A stretch of DNA of 64,000 nucleotides, taken from positions 4,836,001-4,900,000 of the forward strand of contig NZ_CP009241.1 of assembly GCF_000758525.1 (NCBI RefSeq). Direction: 5' to 3'. Below are positions 33,329 through 42,207 of the stretch, piece after piece (the stretch's first letter is position 1; every line of letters begins with the position of its first letter). A program made the translations under genes and the position numbers. This DNA is from Paenibacillus sp. FSL H7-0357 (GTDB lineage Bacteria > Bacillota > Bacilli > Paenibacillales > Paenibacillaceae). A model generated the notes under the pieces. That model did no database searches. It was not told where the DNA came from and saw nothing but the letters and a program-made list of their open reading frames with translations.

Positions 33329-34096
33329 TTAAACAAACACATACTCACCAGCACCAACTTGAATTGTCTTTCCTTTTAATCCGGTGGAATCCGTTTCAAA
33401 AATGACCTGTTTGAATTGGTTCTCATCCCCTTGCAGAAAAGCAAAAGACTTATCTCCAATCTTAAGGGTGAAGGTGTTATTAACCTCTGACTGTTCAATT
33501 GGCAGTCCAAATAACGCTCCCCAATGTTCAGCGGCGGCTGCAGGATCTGAGACACGGAATACCGCCCTCACGATTTCCGCATGTCCCGCAGGATGGGATT
33601 GAATGACTCCGGATGCCGTTAACCGTTCCAATCGCTCTTCATCCGTCCCGTTCCATTGAATGATAAACGGATAGACCAGTCCTTGAAAGTCTCCATCTAT
33701 GGTCATCATCCGCCACTCTATTAATCTTCCTTTATTATCCAGACGTTTACCATCGATTATAGGAGATAACGATAAACCGGCTGCCTTCAAGGAAGCAGCG
33801 ATTTCTTCAATATCATTCGTCCGGATCACAACTCTGCTTAAGACTTCCTGTTCTGGAAGAAGGTTAACCGCATCCCTCACTACAACATTGTGCTCGGTTG
33901 CCTTCGCTAATTCCAGATCCTCGATGCCAAGAAACTCAAGATAGGTTAGCCCAAAGTAACTTAAGGCATTATAGGTTCCCCAATCCTTATGAGAACCTCC
34001 CTTAAAAGCAATCAAACCATGATCTCCGAAGATTTCAACCGGTTTATCCAGATCATTGACATAGTGTACTAAATGATCCCATTTCAGGATTGCCAT
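33329..34096 (-). CDS. VOC-family (glyoxalase-like) protein
   Basis: 255 residues. It starts ILKWDHLVHYVNDLDKPVEI, a vicinal-oxygen-chelate beta-alpha-beta-beta-beta unit with a metal-binding His in WDHLVHYV, and has a second unit from about residue 165 (AEIVRAVFRVSDPAAAAEHW). The layout matches the Glyoxalase_3-like group. It is the last gene of the GntR-metNIQ operon and overlaps the ProC-like gene by one base (TAATG). Likely an isomerase, dioxygenase or lyase step on the imported compound; no terminator was identified after it. Confidence 0.8.
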   Translation of the reverse strand: MAILKWDHLVHYVNDLDKPVEIFGDHGLIAFKGGSHKDWGTYNALSYFGLTYLEFLGIEDLELAKATEHNVVVRDAVNLLPEQEVLSRVVIRTNDIEEIAASLKAAGLSLSPIIDGKRLDNKGRLIEWRMMTIDGDFQGLVYPFIIQWNGTDEERLERLTASGVIQSHPAGHAEIVRAVFRVSDPAAAAEHWGALFGLPIEQSEVNNTFTLKIGDKSFAFLQGDENQFKQVIFETDSTGLKGKTIQVGAGEYVFV

Positions 34097-34905
34097 TATT
34101 CCTTCACTCCCAGCTCAGTAGTACGCTTTACGGCTGCCAGAACACTTCTTTGCAGTCCGGCCGCGAAATCACTGTTGTTCAGCTCGTACAAGCCGTGAAT
34201 GCCAACACCGCCAGGCGAATTATTAATATCAAGCAATTGTCTTGGATGCAGACCTGTCTGCTGCAGCATCACAACCGCTCCCATAACATTCTCCAGCGCT
34301 ACCTTCCATGCTTGCTCCCTTGGCAGTCCTGCGAGGACACCCGCATCCGCAAGAGATTCAATGAAATAATAGATATAGTTAGGTCCAGCTACACCGAACC
34401 CAGTGAAGATATCTATATATGACTCCTCCAGATATTGTACTTTGCCGAACCCGAGCAGGAACTTTTCAACTTGATCACGAGTGGCGTAGGCATTTAAAGC
34501 TACACCGCTATAGCCGTAACCCGTATCGGTCAACGTATTGGGAATGACCCGAATGATTGGGCGTTCAGCTCCAAAATATTGTCCTAACTTCGCAATCGTT
34601 ACCCCCGCCACAATCGATACGACTGCGGCAGCAGGTGAAGCGAATTGTTGCACAATTTGTCCGAGTGCAGTCAAATCATCCTGTGGACGAACTGCAACTA
34701 CAATCAACTCTGCTGTTGAGAGGCCGTGCTCCTGCGAACTATCTGTATTTACGCTGTATTTTGTATTCAACAACTGAAGACGGGCTTCATTAATATCGGA
34801 TACACTGATTTGTTCTGCAGACAGGGTATCATTGGCAATACTTGCGCGGATGATCGCTTCCGCCATCTGTCCTCCGCCAATAAAATGAATCTTTTGCTTG
34901 GTCAC
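34096..34905 (-). CDS. pyrroline-5-carboxylate reductase-like enzyme
   Basis: 269 residues, the normal ProC length. Rossmann motif FIGGGQMAEAIIRASI at 8-23, RVIPNTLTD in the middle, and the family signature near 230 reads NNSPGGVGIHGLYEL. In typical ProC this is SPGGTT and is followed by GLxxLE; the conserved Thr/Ser is Gly here and Leu-Glu is changed to Leu-Asn. The enzyme may thus reduce a related cyclic imine instead of pyrroline-5-carboxylate. Its operon of uptake, deacylation and methyl-transfer genes supports a catabolic role over proline synthesis. Confidence 0.75.
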   Translation of the reverse strand: MTKQKIHFIGGGQMAEAIIRASIANDTLSAEQISVSDINEARLQLLNTKYSVNTDSSQEHGLSTAELIVVAVRPQDDLTALGQIVQQFASPAAAVVSIVAGVTIAKLGQYFGAERPIIRVIPNTLTDTGYGYSGVALNAYATRDQVEKFLLGFGKVQYLEESYIDIFTGFGVAGPNYIYYFIESLADAGVLAGLPREQAWKVALENVMGAVVMLQQTGLHPRQLLDINNSPGGVGIHGLYELNNSDFAAGLQRSVLAAVKRTTELGVKE

Positions 34906-34922
34906 GTACGTTCACTCCTTAC

Positions 34923-35753
34923 TTAATTATTTTTCCATGCTTCAGGCAAAATGAAACCATCATATTTCTCGATTCCAAGGATATATTCTTCAAACTCTTT
35001 GGATTCATAGGCAGCCTTCAAGTCCTTGGCCCACTGCGAATTTTCATCCTTTTTGTTAACCGATACGATGATTCTGTGTTGCATTGGCGTGTTTTCAATC
35101 TTGAGTGCATCCGTAATCTTTCTGTCGGGTGAATTCGCAATATAATTACCGTTCACAACACCATAATCCACATCTTGAAGGGAAACCAGAATTTGCGCCG
35201 GGTCCAAAATTTTAATATCAATATTATACTTATCCGGCTCCATGCTGTTAATGTTGAAGTCTGCTACACCTGCTCCTTCTTTAATTTTGATCCAGCCCAA
35301 TTCCTCCAGAATACGCAGTGCACGCTCCTGGTTAACCGGATCGTTGGGAACCGCCACCGTTGTACCATCTTTAACATCGTCAAGAGTAGTATGATTTACG
35401 GAATAAAGACCTTGTGGAGCGCCTGGCACATAAGCAATTCCTGTCATGTCTGCATTAATTTCTTTATTAATGGCTTCCATGTAAGCTGTGCTTTGGAATA
35501 TGCTCGCATCAATGGAGCCTTCCTTCATCGCCGGATTAACCTGCATGTTTTGCGAGAAGGTTTTAATATCAACGGTATAGCCTTGTTTCTCCAGGATCGG
35601 CAGAATCGATTGACGGAATTGTTCCTCATAGGTTCCGACACCGAATCCAACGGTAAGCTTCTTTTTATCTCCAGAACTTTCTGCTTCCTTATTGCCGCAG
35701 GCTGTTAACACCGCCAGAACACCTATCAACATTACTAACATTAACTTTTTCAT
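34923..35753 (-). CDS. metQ: MetQ/NlpA-type substrate-binding lipoprotein
   Basis: 276 residues from the ATG at 35753, with AGGAG nine bases upstream (an ATG at 35762 is too close to it). Lipoprotein signal MKKLMLVMLIGVLAVL then LTACGN. The mature protein follows the NlpA family (GFGVGTYEEQF, DGTTVAVPNDPVNQERAL, YGVVNGNYI). These bind methionine or related amino acids for MetNI. It is encoded after the UroD-like gene and not next to metI, an unusual insertion. Confidence 0.88.
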   Translation of the reverse strand: MKKLMLVMLIGVLAVLTACGNKEAESSGDKKKLTVGFGVGTYEEQFRQSILPILEKQGYTVDIKTFSQNMQVNPAMKEGSIDASIFQSTAYMEAINKEINADMTGIAYVPGAPQGLYSVNHTTLDDVKDGTTVAVPNDPVNQERALRILEELGWIKIKEGAGVADFNINSMEPDKYNIDIKILDPAQILVSLQDVDYGVVNGNYIANSPDRKITDALKIENTPMQHRIIVSVNKKDENSQWAKDLKAAYESKEFEEYILGIEKYDGFILPEAWKNN

Positions 35754-35765
35754 TACCTTCATCTC

Positions 35766-36785
35766 CTATTCAAATACTGAGTTTTTTAGTTGTTCTAACG
35801 CCTCATCTGTAACATTTAGCGGGATCGCACAATTTGGCGAGAGAATAAAAGGCTGGTTTTTCATTAACGTCAAAGCTTCCTTCGCCTGCTTTTGAATTTG
35901 ATCTAAATTGTTTTCTGCAAACAATCCATGATCAACGCCGCCTACTTTAGTAGCTTTAAGATTCGCTTCTAAACCTGGATTGCCTTCGGCTATAGTATCC
36001 CAGCTGATCCCATCAATACGATAATCATTGAATTTCTCCGGCTTTGCATGGGCTCCACAGGTATGAAGGATGTTTTTTCCATAACTTGCGGCCTCCAACA
36101 CAATAGAATCATAGGGTCTGGACAGCTCATCGAACATCGCTTCATCAAATAATCCCGGATGTGCTGTACCTGTCACCGCGTAGAACAAACCATCTGAACC
36201 CGCATGCTGCAACTCTTGCACATAATCAGCTAAGGTTAATGAAATAGCATGTAACGCATGGTGTGCTGCCGCTCTATGCTCTTTAAACAACGATTCCAAA
36301 GTAACAGGCTGCTCAATGCCAAACACTGTTTTTGTTACATATGCAGAACGCCCTACGATAAACAGCAACACCGTTAATGGCGAAAATACGGTTTGGATTA
36401 GCGGAGTGTCCGGTAACCCTTGACGAATTTTTCTGACCGCCTCTAAATGCTCCTGCAGAGATGCAGTCTGGGTTGCCTTTTTCACTTCGAGATCCCACAG
36501 GTTATCGGCTGTAGGAATAGCAGTCGTCTTCTGTCTTGGAAAGACAGTCTGATAATCCGTAAAGTCATACTGATTACCCCAAGCTTCAGCTAAATAAGTT
36601 GCTCTAGGATTAATTTTGACCCAGTCCCAATCATATTTTTTCGTGAAAGAAATCGTTGTTGCTGCTAAATCATCCGCATTTTGTTCCTTGTCAATAAAAT
36701 GACGCCATCCGCTGACAATGTGACGATCCGCCCGTTCTCCGGACAATATTGCTTTAAACCGATCTTGCTTACTCCATTCACTCAT
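35766..36785 (-). CDS. uroporphyrinogen decarboxylase-family protein (methyltransferase-like)
   Basis: 339 residues with GGAGGG before the ATG at 36785. The fold is that of the UroD/MtaA/CmuA family: SKQDRFKAILSGERADR at the start, QTVFSPLTVLLFIVG in the middle, and near the C-terminus NILHTCGAHAKPEKF with His and Cys that in methyltransferase members bind zinc, then ISWDT. True HemE lacks this HxCG-type zinc site and has a different N-terminal motif, so a thiol/methyl transfer or decarboxylation on the imported compound is likelier than heme synthesis. It lies between metI and metQ. Confidence 0.8.
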   Translation of the reverse strand: MSEWSKQDRFKAILSGERADRHIVSGWRHFIDKEQNADDLAATTISFTKKYDWDWVKINPRATYLAEAWGNQYDFTDYQTVFPRQKTTAIPTADNLWDLEVKKATQTASLQEHLEAVRKIRQGLPDTPLIQTVFSPLTVLLFIVGRSAYVTKTVFGIEQPVTLESLFKEHRAAAHHALHAISLTLADYVQELQHAGSDGLFYAVTGTAHPGLFDEAMFDELSRPYDSIVLEAASYGKNILHTCGAHAKPEKFNDYRIDGISWDTIAEGNPGLEANLKATKVGGVDHGLFAENNLDQIQKQAKEALTLMKNQPFILSPNCAIPLNVTDEALEQLKNSVFE

Positions 36786-36814
36786 CTGCCAATCCCTCCA
36801 TGTCTCTGTAATAA

Positions 36815-37474
36815 CTAATAGCGGCGAATTTTTCTTGCCAGCTTGTTACCTAAAGATTGAATGCCTTGCACCAAAATGATGAGAATAAGAACGGTGGCTA
36901 CCACGACTACGGTGTCAAATCGCTGGTATCCATAGACTATGGCCAAGTTGCCGACTCCGCCGCCGCCTACTGTTCCGGCCATTGCAGTTGCACCTATCAA
37001 TCCGATCGTTGCTGTTGTCAATGACAGGATTAAGGATCCGACCGCTTCCGGCAACAAAAAGTACCAGATGACTTGAAAGGGAGTAGCCCCCATCGCCTCT
37101 GCGGCTTCCAGAATTCCCGGGTTCACTTCAAGCAGCGAGTTCTCTACCAAACGTCCTATATAAGGCGCGATATAGATAATCAGCGGTACGATCGCTGCGC
37201 TTGTCCCAATCGAAGTATGCACAATGGCCCGTGTAAACGGAACAATCGCAACCAGCAAAATAATAAAAGGTAGAGAGCGAATGATGTTGATCATCGGATT
37301 TATGATGGCGTAAAGGGCTTTGTTCTCCAAAACACCGCCTGGACGAGTGATTACAAGCAATATCCCGATTGGAATCCCGAGCAGGGAACCAAGAAACAAG
37401 GAGAACCCTACCATTTGAATCGTTTCTATTATGGCCTGCATAAATTGTTCACTTGTTACTGTGGTCGAAAACAT
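36815..37474 (-). CDS. metI: MetI-type ABC permease
   Basis: 219 residues with five or six membrane segments and the permease EAA-like loop GILEAAEAMGATPFQVIW. The N-terminal segment and MVGFSLFLGSLLGIPIGILL match MetI. Its start overlaps the end of metN by 26 bp. With MetN and MetQ it forms a methionine-type importer (ECF-unrelated, type I). Confidence 0.92.
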   Translation of the reverse strand: MFSTTVTSEQFMQAIIETIQMVGFSLFLGSLLGIPIGILLVITRPGGVLENKALYAIINPMINIIRSLPFIILLVAIVPFTRAIVHTSIGTSAAIVPLIIYIAPYIGRLVENSLLEVNPGILEAAEAMGATPFQVIWYFLLPEAVGSLILSLTTATIGLIGATAMAGTVGGGGVGNLAIVYGYQRFDTVVVVATVLILIILVQGIQSLGNKLARKIRRY

Positions 37475-38492
37475 AAGATTCTACCTCCTCTACACCGACT
37501 CCGCTTCTTTTCAGAAAAGCTAAGGCATTGTTAATCTCTGATTGCTCTCCATTTAATTGAATGATCACTGTTCCGAGTGTCGTTTCTTGAATCTCTGTCA
37601 TATTCGCAAATAAAATATTGACCTTTATCTCGGAAGAACGAATCATCTCATACAGAACGGGCTCAGATGCACTTTCACCAACAAAATTAAGTTTATAGAG
37701 CAGACTTCCATGTTCTGCTTTTATTGATTTTTGAACACTGGACGTCATGCTGTTTTGAATAACGGTTTTCACAAAATTTTGCGTGGTCTCATGTTTGGGT
37801 TGACCGAATACATCCAGCACGCTTCCTTGCTCGATGATCCGCCCCTCTTCCATCACAGCCACCTTGTTGCAAATCTCTTGAATGACAGACATTTCATGCG
37901 TAATGATCATCACCGTAATGTTGTATTCCGCATTGATTTTTTTCAAAAGCTGTAAAATAGATCGTGTTGTCTGTGGATCTAAGGCAGAAGTCGCTTCGTC
38001 ACACAGCAGGATAGACGGATTCGAGGCAAGCGCTCTGGCAATCCCGACCCGCTGCTTCTGTCCACCTGATAATTCACTCGGGTAACTTCCAGCTTTGTCA
38101 CTTAATCCGACAAACTCAAGCAGCTCCTGTACCCGCTTGCGGATTTCATCTTTATTCTTTTTCAACAGAACGAGAGGAATCGCGACATTATCAAATACTT
38201 TTTTAGATTCTAACAGGTTAAAATGTTGAAAAATCATGCCGATATTTTTCTTGGCCGCCCGCAGCTCTTTATCGTTGTATGTTCCCAAATCACGCCCGGC
38301 TACTAGAACCTGTCCTTTTGTGGGTCTTTCCAAATAATTGACTAAACGGATTAATGTGCTTTTTCCCGCACCACTATAGCCGATAACCCCGAATATATCG
38401 CCTTTTTCAACCTTTAAATTGATCCCTTGCAGAGCATCAATCGTAATATCTTTGCGAGTGAATGTTTTGTACACATTCTTTAATTCAATCAT
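37449..38492 (-). CDS. metN: MetN-type ABC ATPase
   Basis: 347 residues from the ATG at 38492, seven bases after GAGGGG; earlier in-frame TTG and ATG codons overlap that site. Walker A GYSGAGKST, signature LSGGQKQR, Walker B LLCDEATSALD, switch His in ITHEMSV. The C-terminal 90 residues form the NIL (ACT-like) regulatory domain that binds methionine in MetN and inhibits transport. About 240 bp with a hairpin repeat separate it from the deacylase gene upstream. Confidence 0.92.
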   Translation of the reverse strand: MIELKNVYKTFTRKDITIDALQGINLKVEKGDIFGVIGYSGAGKSTLIRLVNYLERPTKGQVLVAGRDLGTYNDKELRAAKKNIGMIFQHFNLLESKKVFDNVAIPLVLLKKNKDEIRKRVQELLEFVGLSDKAGSYPSELSGGQKQRVGIARALASNPSILLCDEATSALDPQTTRSILQLLKKINAEYNITVMIITHEMSVIQEICNKVAVMEEGRIIEQGSVLDVFGQPKHETTQNFVKTVIQNSMTSSVQKSIKAEHGSLLYKLNFVGESASEPVLYEMIRSSEIKVNILFANMTEIQETTLGTVIIQLNGEQSEINNALAFLKRSGVGVEEVESYVFDHSNK

Positions 38493-38595
38493 GTTCATTC
38501 CCCTCAATCATATTGTAGATTTAAGATTGAACTGAAAAGTTTAGAGTAAAGGTTCAGTCGCAACTACGGGTAATGTTTGGACTTCCGGCCGCTGT

Positions 38596-38648
38596 TGTCT
38601 TCGGATTTCTTGATTATGACCGCTGTTCGCGGATGAAATCCGAAGACA
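38596..38648. repeat. hairpin repeat inside the operon
   Basis: Perfect 14-bp arms, TGTCTTCGGATTTC and GAAATCCGAAGACA, around a 25-base loop, inside a 200-bp GC-rich intergenic stretch (38560-38735). It has the look of a dispersed intergenic repeat (REP or small MITE) and may act as an attenuator or mRNA-stability element between the deacylase and metN. Confidence 0.65.
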
Positions 38649-38735
38649 AAGGCGGTCGCTATCGCTCCTACAGTTCCAAAATTCCCCTCCGCCGCTCCGC
38701 TCTCTTCCCTCAAGTTTCAAGTTCAATCTATAGGA

Positions 38736-39896
38736 TTAAGCCTTCTCTTGCAGCTTCTGAAGTGCTTGCTCTGCCAATGAAGCAAAATATTTAGCGGCAG
38801 GCAGTATAGCTGCCTCATCAACATCGAATCGGGGGTGATGCAAAGCATAAGCCGGTCCTGTTCCGATATTTACAAATGCACCCGGTATCTGCTGTAAATA
38901 GTATGAGAAATCTTCTCCCCCCATTTGCGGCGGGATATCATGCACATCATATCCGGCTTCTAAGGCGACTTCCTTGGTGAAATCAGCCCAGTCCCCATGA
39001 TTGATAGTTGCTGGCGGGCCTGGATACCAATGCAATTGCGCCTCAGCCCCGGCTCCTGCAGCAATCCCTTCGATAATTCGGGTCATTTGTATAGGAATCT
39101 GGCGGCGGATCTCTTCATTGTAAGTACGTACCGTACCTTCTAATTCAACTTTTTCCGGCAATACATTCCATGTGAAGCCTCCGTTAATTCTGGTAACACT
39201 TAACACAACCGGCTCTAAAGTATTATTTTGGCGGCTTACGACGGTTTGCAGCATTGTAACAATTTGCGCAGCGGTCACAATTGAATCCACACCTTTTTCC
39301 GGAGTAGCAGCATGAGCGCCAACGCCTTTTACAGTGATTTCAAACCGGTCAACACCTGCCGTTAAAGCTCCCGATCTCGTTCCAAAAGATCCTGTTGGCA
39401 AGTCTGGTGAGTTATGTAAACCGAATATAGCTGTTACATCCTTGAGGCCTCCTGATGCTAAGACACCTTCCGCCCCGTGTCCTGTTTCTTCTGCCGGCTG
39501 GAACAACACTCTAACTCTTCCCGGCAATTCACTTTCACGCTCTTTCAGCAACAAAGCAGCGCCTAAGATGGTAGCAGTGTGAAAGTCATGTCCACATGCA
39601 TGCATTTTCCCTGGAATCTCTGAGGCAAAAGGTAATTCTGTTTGTTCTTCTATCGGAAGTGCATCAATATCACAGCGAATGGCCACAACAGGCCCGTCAC
39701 CTTGTCCAATCTCTGCGATAAGTCCAGTCTCTAAAGGGAGGTCTAAAATATGTATATTGGCAGATGTCAGCCATTCCCGCAGTTTCTTTGTTGTTCTGAA
39801 CTCTTCATATGCCAGCTCTGGTTCTCGATGCAGGTTTCTTCGAACCTCTATCAATTGACTAGCTAAAGCTTGATCAATCTTATGCAGTGGCTTCAT
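38736..39896 (-). CDS. M20-family amidohydrolase (N-acyl amino acid deacylase)
   Basis: 386 residues, the typical length of the YxeP/HipO/AmaA group. Metal-binding residues are visible: Cys and His in MHACGHDFHTATILG, Glu in FQPAEETGHGAEG, His in FGLHNSPDLP, and the late His in ALHHPRFDVDE; the lid domain covers 180-295 with the VGAHAATPEKGVD motif. These dizinc or dicobalt enzymes remove acyl groups from N-acyl amino acids or cysteine conjugates. Being first after the GntR regulator and before the met transporter suggests that acylated sulfur amino acids are the operon's substrate. Confidence 0.9.
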   Translation of the reverse strand: MKPLHKIDQALASQLIEVRRNLHREPELAYEEFRTTKKLREWLTSANIHILDLPLETGLIAEIGQGDGPVVAIRCDIDALPIEEQTELPFASEIPGKMHACGHDFHTATILGAALLLKERESELPGRVRVLFQPAEETGHGAEGVLASGGLKDVTAIFGLHNSPDLPTGSFGTRSGALTAGVDRFEITVKGVGAHAATPEKGVDSIVTAAQIVTMLQTVVSRQNNTLEPVVLSVTRINGGFTWNVLPEKVELEGTVRTYNEEIRRQIPIQMTRIIEGIAAGAGAEAQLHWYPGPPATINHGDWADFTKEVALEAGYDVHDIPPQMGGEDFSYYLQQIPGAFVNIGTGPAYALHHPRFDVDEAAILPAAKYFASLAEQALQKLQEKA

Positions 39897-39917
39897 AGGT
39901 GAAGTAATCCCCTTTCG

Positions 39918-40601
39918 TTATGGACCGATATGGTCTATCTCGTTTTCTTCCAGCCCTTTGATTCGCGCAAGCGCAGTAGATAAGCTGCTTAGAATATGAT
40001 CCCTCATTGCTTTTTCTGCACCATCTTCATTTTTGTCAGCGATCATTTGCAGGATATAATTATGTTCTTCATCCGCCTGTGTGTTCCAATCTCCATGCAT
40101 GGTGACATAGCGACAGTAGCGAAGCGAATGATCTCTTAATTGATTCAGAACTTTCTCAAAGGTTCTAAGTTCGCTTATTTCAGATAAATAATCATGGAAC
40201 TCAAAGCCATAGGATACAAAATCCTGTTTGTCACCTAACTGGAAGGAATGTTTGATTCGCTCCATCATCGTCGTTAAATGTAGAATATCTTTATCTGTAG
40301 CATGCTTAGCTGCACTTCTTGCAATATAGCCTTCAAGCATGCTGCGAATCAGAAATACCTCTTCCACCTCTTTGATAGTTACGGAGGCTACCCGCAACCT
40401 TCCATTCGGCTGACGAACGAGAAAATCCTCATTCTCCAATCTCTGAATGGCCTCTCTTAAAGGAGTCCGGCTGACCCCGAGCAACGCTGCCAAATTTTCT
40501 TCATTTACCGCTTGATTCGGCTCTAACTCACTATCAATAATTTTTTGTTTTAATGCATAATAGGTATTATCCTTTGACAACCTTCGTGATCGTATCACCA
40601 T
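39918..40601 (-). CDS. GntR (FadR-type) transcriptional regulator
   Basis: About 227 residues from the ATG at 40601, with GAGGAG upstream; an ATG at 40619 has none. Winged helix-turn-helix at about 15-75: AVNEENLAALLGVSRTPLRE then AIQRLENEDFLVRQPNG. The C-terminal FCD domain (LIRSMLEGYIARSAAKHA, FHDYLSEISELRTF, DHILSSLSTAL) binds the effector and carries metal-type His residues. It is the first gene of an eight-gene operon; an 18-bp perfect palindrome at 40653 is its probable operator. Confidence 0.9.
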   Translation of the reverse strand: MVIRSRRLSKDNTYYALKQKIIDSELEPNQAVNEENLAALLGVSRTPLREAIQRLENEDFLVRQPNGRLRVASVTIKEVEEVFLIRSMLEGYIARSAAKHATDKDILHLTTMMERIKHSFQLGDKQDFVSYGFEFHDYLSEISELRTFEKVLNQLRDHSLRYCRYVTMHGDWNTQADEEHNYILQMIADKNEDGAEKAMRDHILSSLSTALARIKGLEENEIDHIGP

Positions 40602-40652
40602 ACCTTTATTGCTCCTCATCGATAAATTGAGAGTGGCTTTAAATATATTTGT

Positions 40653-40670
40653 ATAATTGTATACAATTAT
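40653..40670. promoter_or_regulatory. probable GntR operator
   Basis: A perfect 18-bp palindrome, ATAATTGTATACAATTAT, about 50 bp upstream of the regulator start. The core TTGTATACAA is a common FadR-subfamily site in Bacillales. Confidence 0.75.
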
Positions 40671-40977
40671 TAATTTAATAGATTAAATAGAAGATTATTT
40701 TAAAACACGTCTCTGTTTTTCAAGCTTTTTTCATACTATAAACCTATTATTCCCCCTAGTCAAGTGGGTATTATGGGTGAATAAACTCAGGCTTATCCGA
40801 AGTATACTGTGCCCCATAAGAAAGACACTTAAAAACAGTAAAACTGTTGAGAGTCTTGCAAATACGTATAGAGTTTCCTACTAGTTCAGAGTTGGTTTCG
40901 AGTCGTCATTGGAAATCCCAGGAACAGCAAAAGAAAGACAAAAAGTATCTCCAGTATTGAAATCACCCTTAGCTAGC
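40671..40977. other. intergenic region, nothing identified
   Basis: About 300 bp between the GntR gene and the terminator of the aldo-keto reductase gene. No frame, promoter or repeat could be supported. Confidence 0.5.
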
Positions 40978-41004
40978 AAAAGACACTAACGCAGGTTAGT
41001 GTCT
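40978..41004 (-). terminator. intrinsic terminator after the aldo-keto reductase gene
   Basis: Stem AGACACTAAC with GTTAGTGTCT, four-base loop, T-rich tail on the minus strand. Confidence 0.88.
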
Positions 41005-41033
41005 TTGTCTGTTCATAGCTTGCAATTTTATCA

Positions 41034-42020
41034 TTACATCGAAATAGGACCCACTACCGGATGTGGAACATATGGCTCTTCCAGCGACGCAATTTCTTCA
41101 GCTGTTAACTTAATGGAAAGAGCGGCTACGGCATCTTCAAGGTGAGACATTTTCGTGGCACCGATAATCGGGGCTGTTATTGGTGCTTTCTGCAACACCC
41201 AGGCAAGTGCAATTTGAGCGCGGGGAACACCACGGTGCTCTGCGATTGCTGCAACTTTCTCTACAATTAACCGGTCCGTATTCGCAGTCGCATCATATTT
41301 AGATTTCTGGACTTGGTCGGTTTCGGAGCGATGTGTGGTTTCCGACCAATCACGCGTCAATCTCCCTGATGCAAGTGGGCTATATGGAATCACAGCGATT
41401 TTTTCTTCCTTACAAAGCGGCAGCATCTCTCTCTCCTCTTCACGGTATACGAGGTTTAGATGATTCTGCATGGATACAAACTTAGTCCATCCATTGTTCT
41501 CAGCTACATGTAATGCCTTTAGAAACTGCCAAGCGAACATGGCAGAAGCACCAATATATCTTGCCTTCCCGGCCTTGACAACATCATGCAAGACTTCCAT
41601 CGTTTCTTCAATGGGAGTATTGAAATCCCAGCGGTGAATCTGGTATAGATCCACATAATCTGTTCCCAGTCTCTTGAGACTCTTGTCTATTTCACTCATG
41701 ATCGCCTTTCGGGAGAGTCCGGCACCGTTTGGACCTTGATGCATCCGGAAATGAACTTTCGTCGCCAGGACAATTTCATCTCGATTAGCATAATCCTTTA
41801 AAGCCCGTCCAACGATTTCCTCGCTTGTTCCGTCTGAATATACATTTGCTGTATCAAAAAAATTGATCCCATTCTCCAGAGCTTGTTTAATAATGGGACG
41901 ACTCCGCTCTTCATCAAGGACCCATGGATGGACCCATCGTTCTGCTTCACCAAAGCTCATACAACCCAGACATAGCCGAGAGACATCCAAACCAGTATTT
42001 CCGAGTTTCACATATTCCAT
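41034..42020 (-). CDS. aldo/keto reductase
   Basis: 328 residues from the ATG at 42020 (a GTG five codons earlier is possible). The TIM-barrel family motifs are complete: GLDVSRLCLGCMSFG at the start, catalytic Asp and Tyr in NFFDTANVYSDG, Lys in LATKVHF, His in YQIHRWD; the NADPH-binding end carries PYSPLASGRL and PIIGATKMSHL. It belongs to the YhdN/AKR11-like group acting on aldehydes. A MerR-type promoter just upstream suggests induction by reactive carbonyls or a similar stress. Confidence 0.92.
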   Translation of the reverse strand: MEYVKLGNTGLDVSRLCLGCMSFGEAERWVHPWVLDEERSRPIIKQALENGINFFDTANVYSDGTSEEIVGRALKDYANRDEIVLATKVHFRMHQGPNGAGLSRKAIMSEIDKSLKRLGTDYVDLYQIHRWDFNTPIEETMEVLHDVVKAGKARYIGASAMFAWQFLKALHVAENNGWTKFVSMQNHLNLVYREEEREMLPLCKEEKIAVIPYSPLASGRLTRDWSETTHRSETDQVQKSKYDATANTDRLIVEKVAAIAEHRGVPRAQIALAWVLQKAPITAPIIGATKMSHLEDAVAALSIKLTAEEIASLEEPYVPHPVVGPISM

Positions 42021-42065
42021 TTGATTGTTCCCCACTTCCCCATAGATATTGTTTCCTTCAAATGT

Positions 42066-42096
42066 AGTTTACTCCTTGGAGTTAACTCCAATGCAA
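42066..42096 (-). promoter_or_regulatory. MerR-type promoter with 19-bp spacer
   Basis: On the minus strand: -35 TTGCAT, 19-bp spacer, -10 TAAACT. The spacer carries the perfect palindrome TTGGAGTTAACTCCAA (42076-42091). The over-long spacer with dyad symmetry is the hallmark of MerR-activated promoters. No merR gene is adjacent in the window. Confidence 0.75.
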
Positions 42097-42207
42097 GCGA
42101 AATTATTACTCACTGCGGATGAATAGATGTCTTCATTGACCATAGCCGCTAAGCGCGGTAATCGTTACGCTTAATAGAGCAAAAACAATATAGAGAGGAT
42201 GAACCTG

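Noticed and set aside
38493..40900. SAM riboswitch or T-box in front of the met-type operon
   Set aside because: No conserved core or typical anti-terminator was found before metN or the GntR gene; a GntR operator is present instead.
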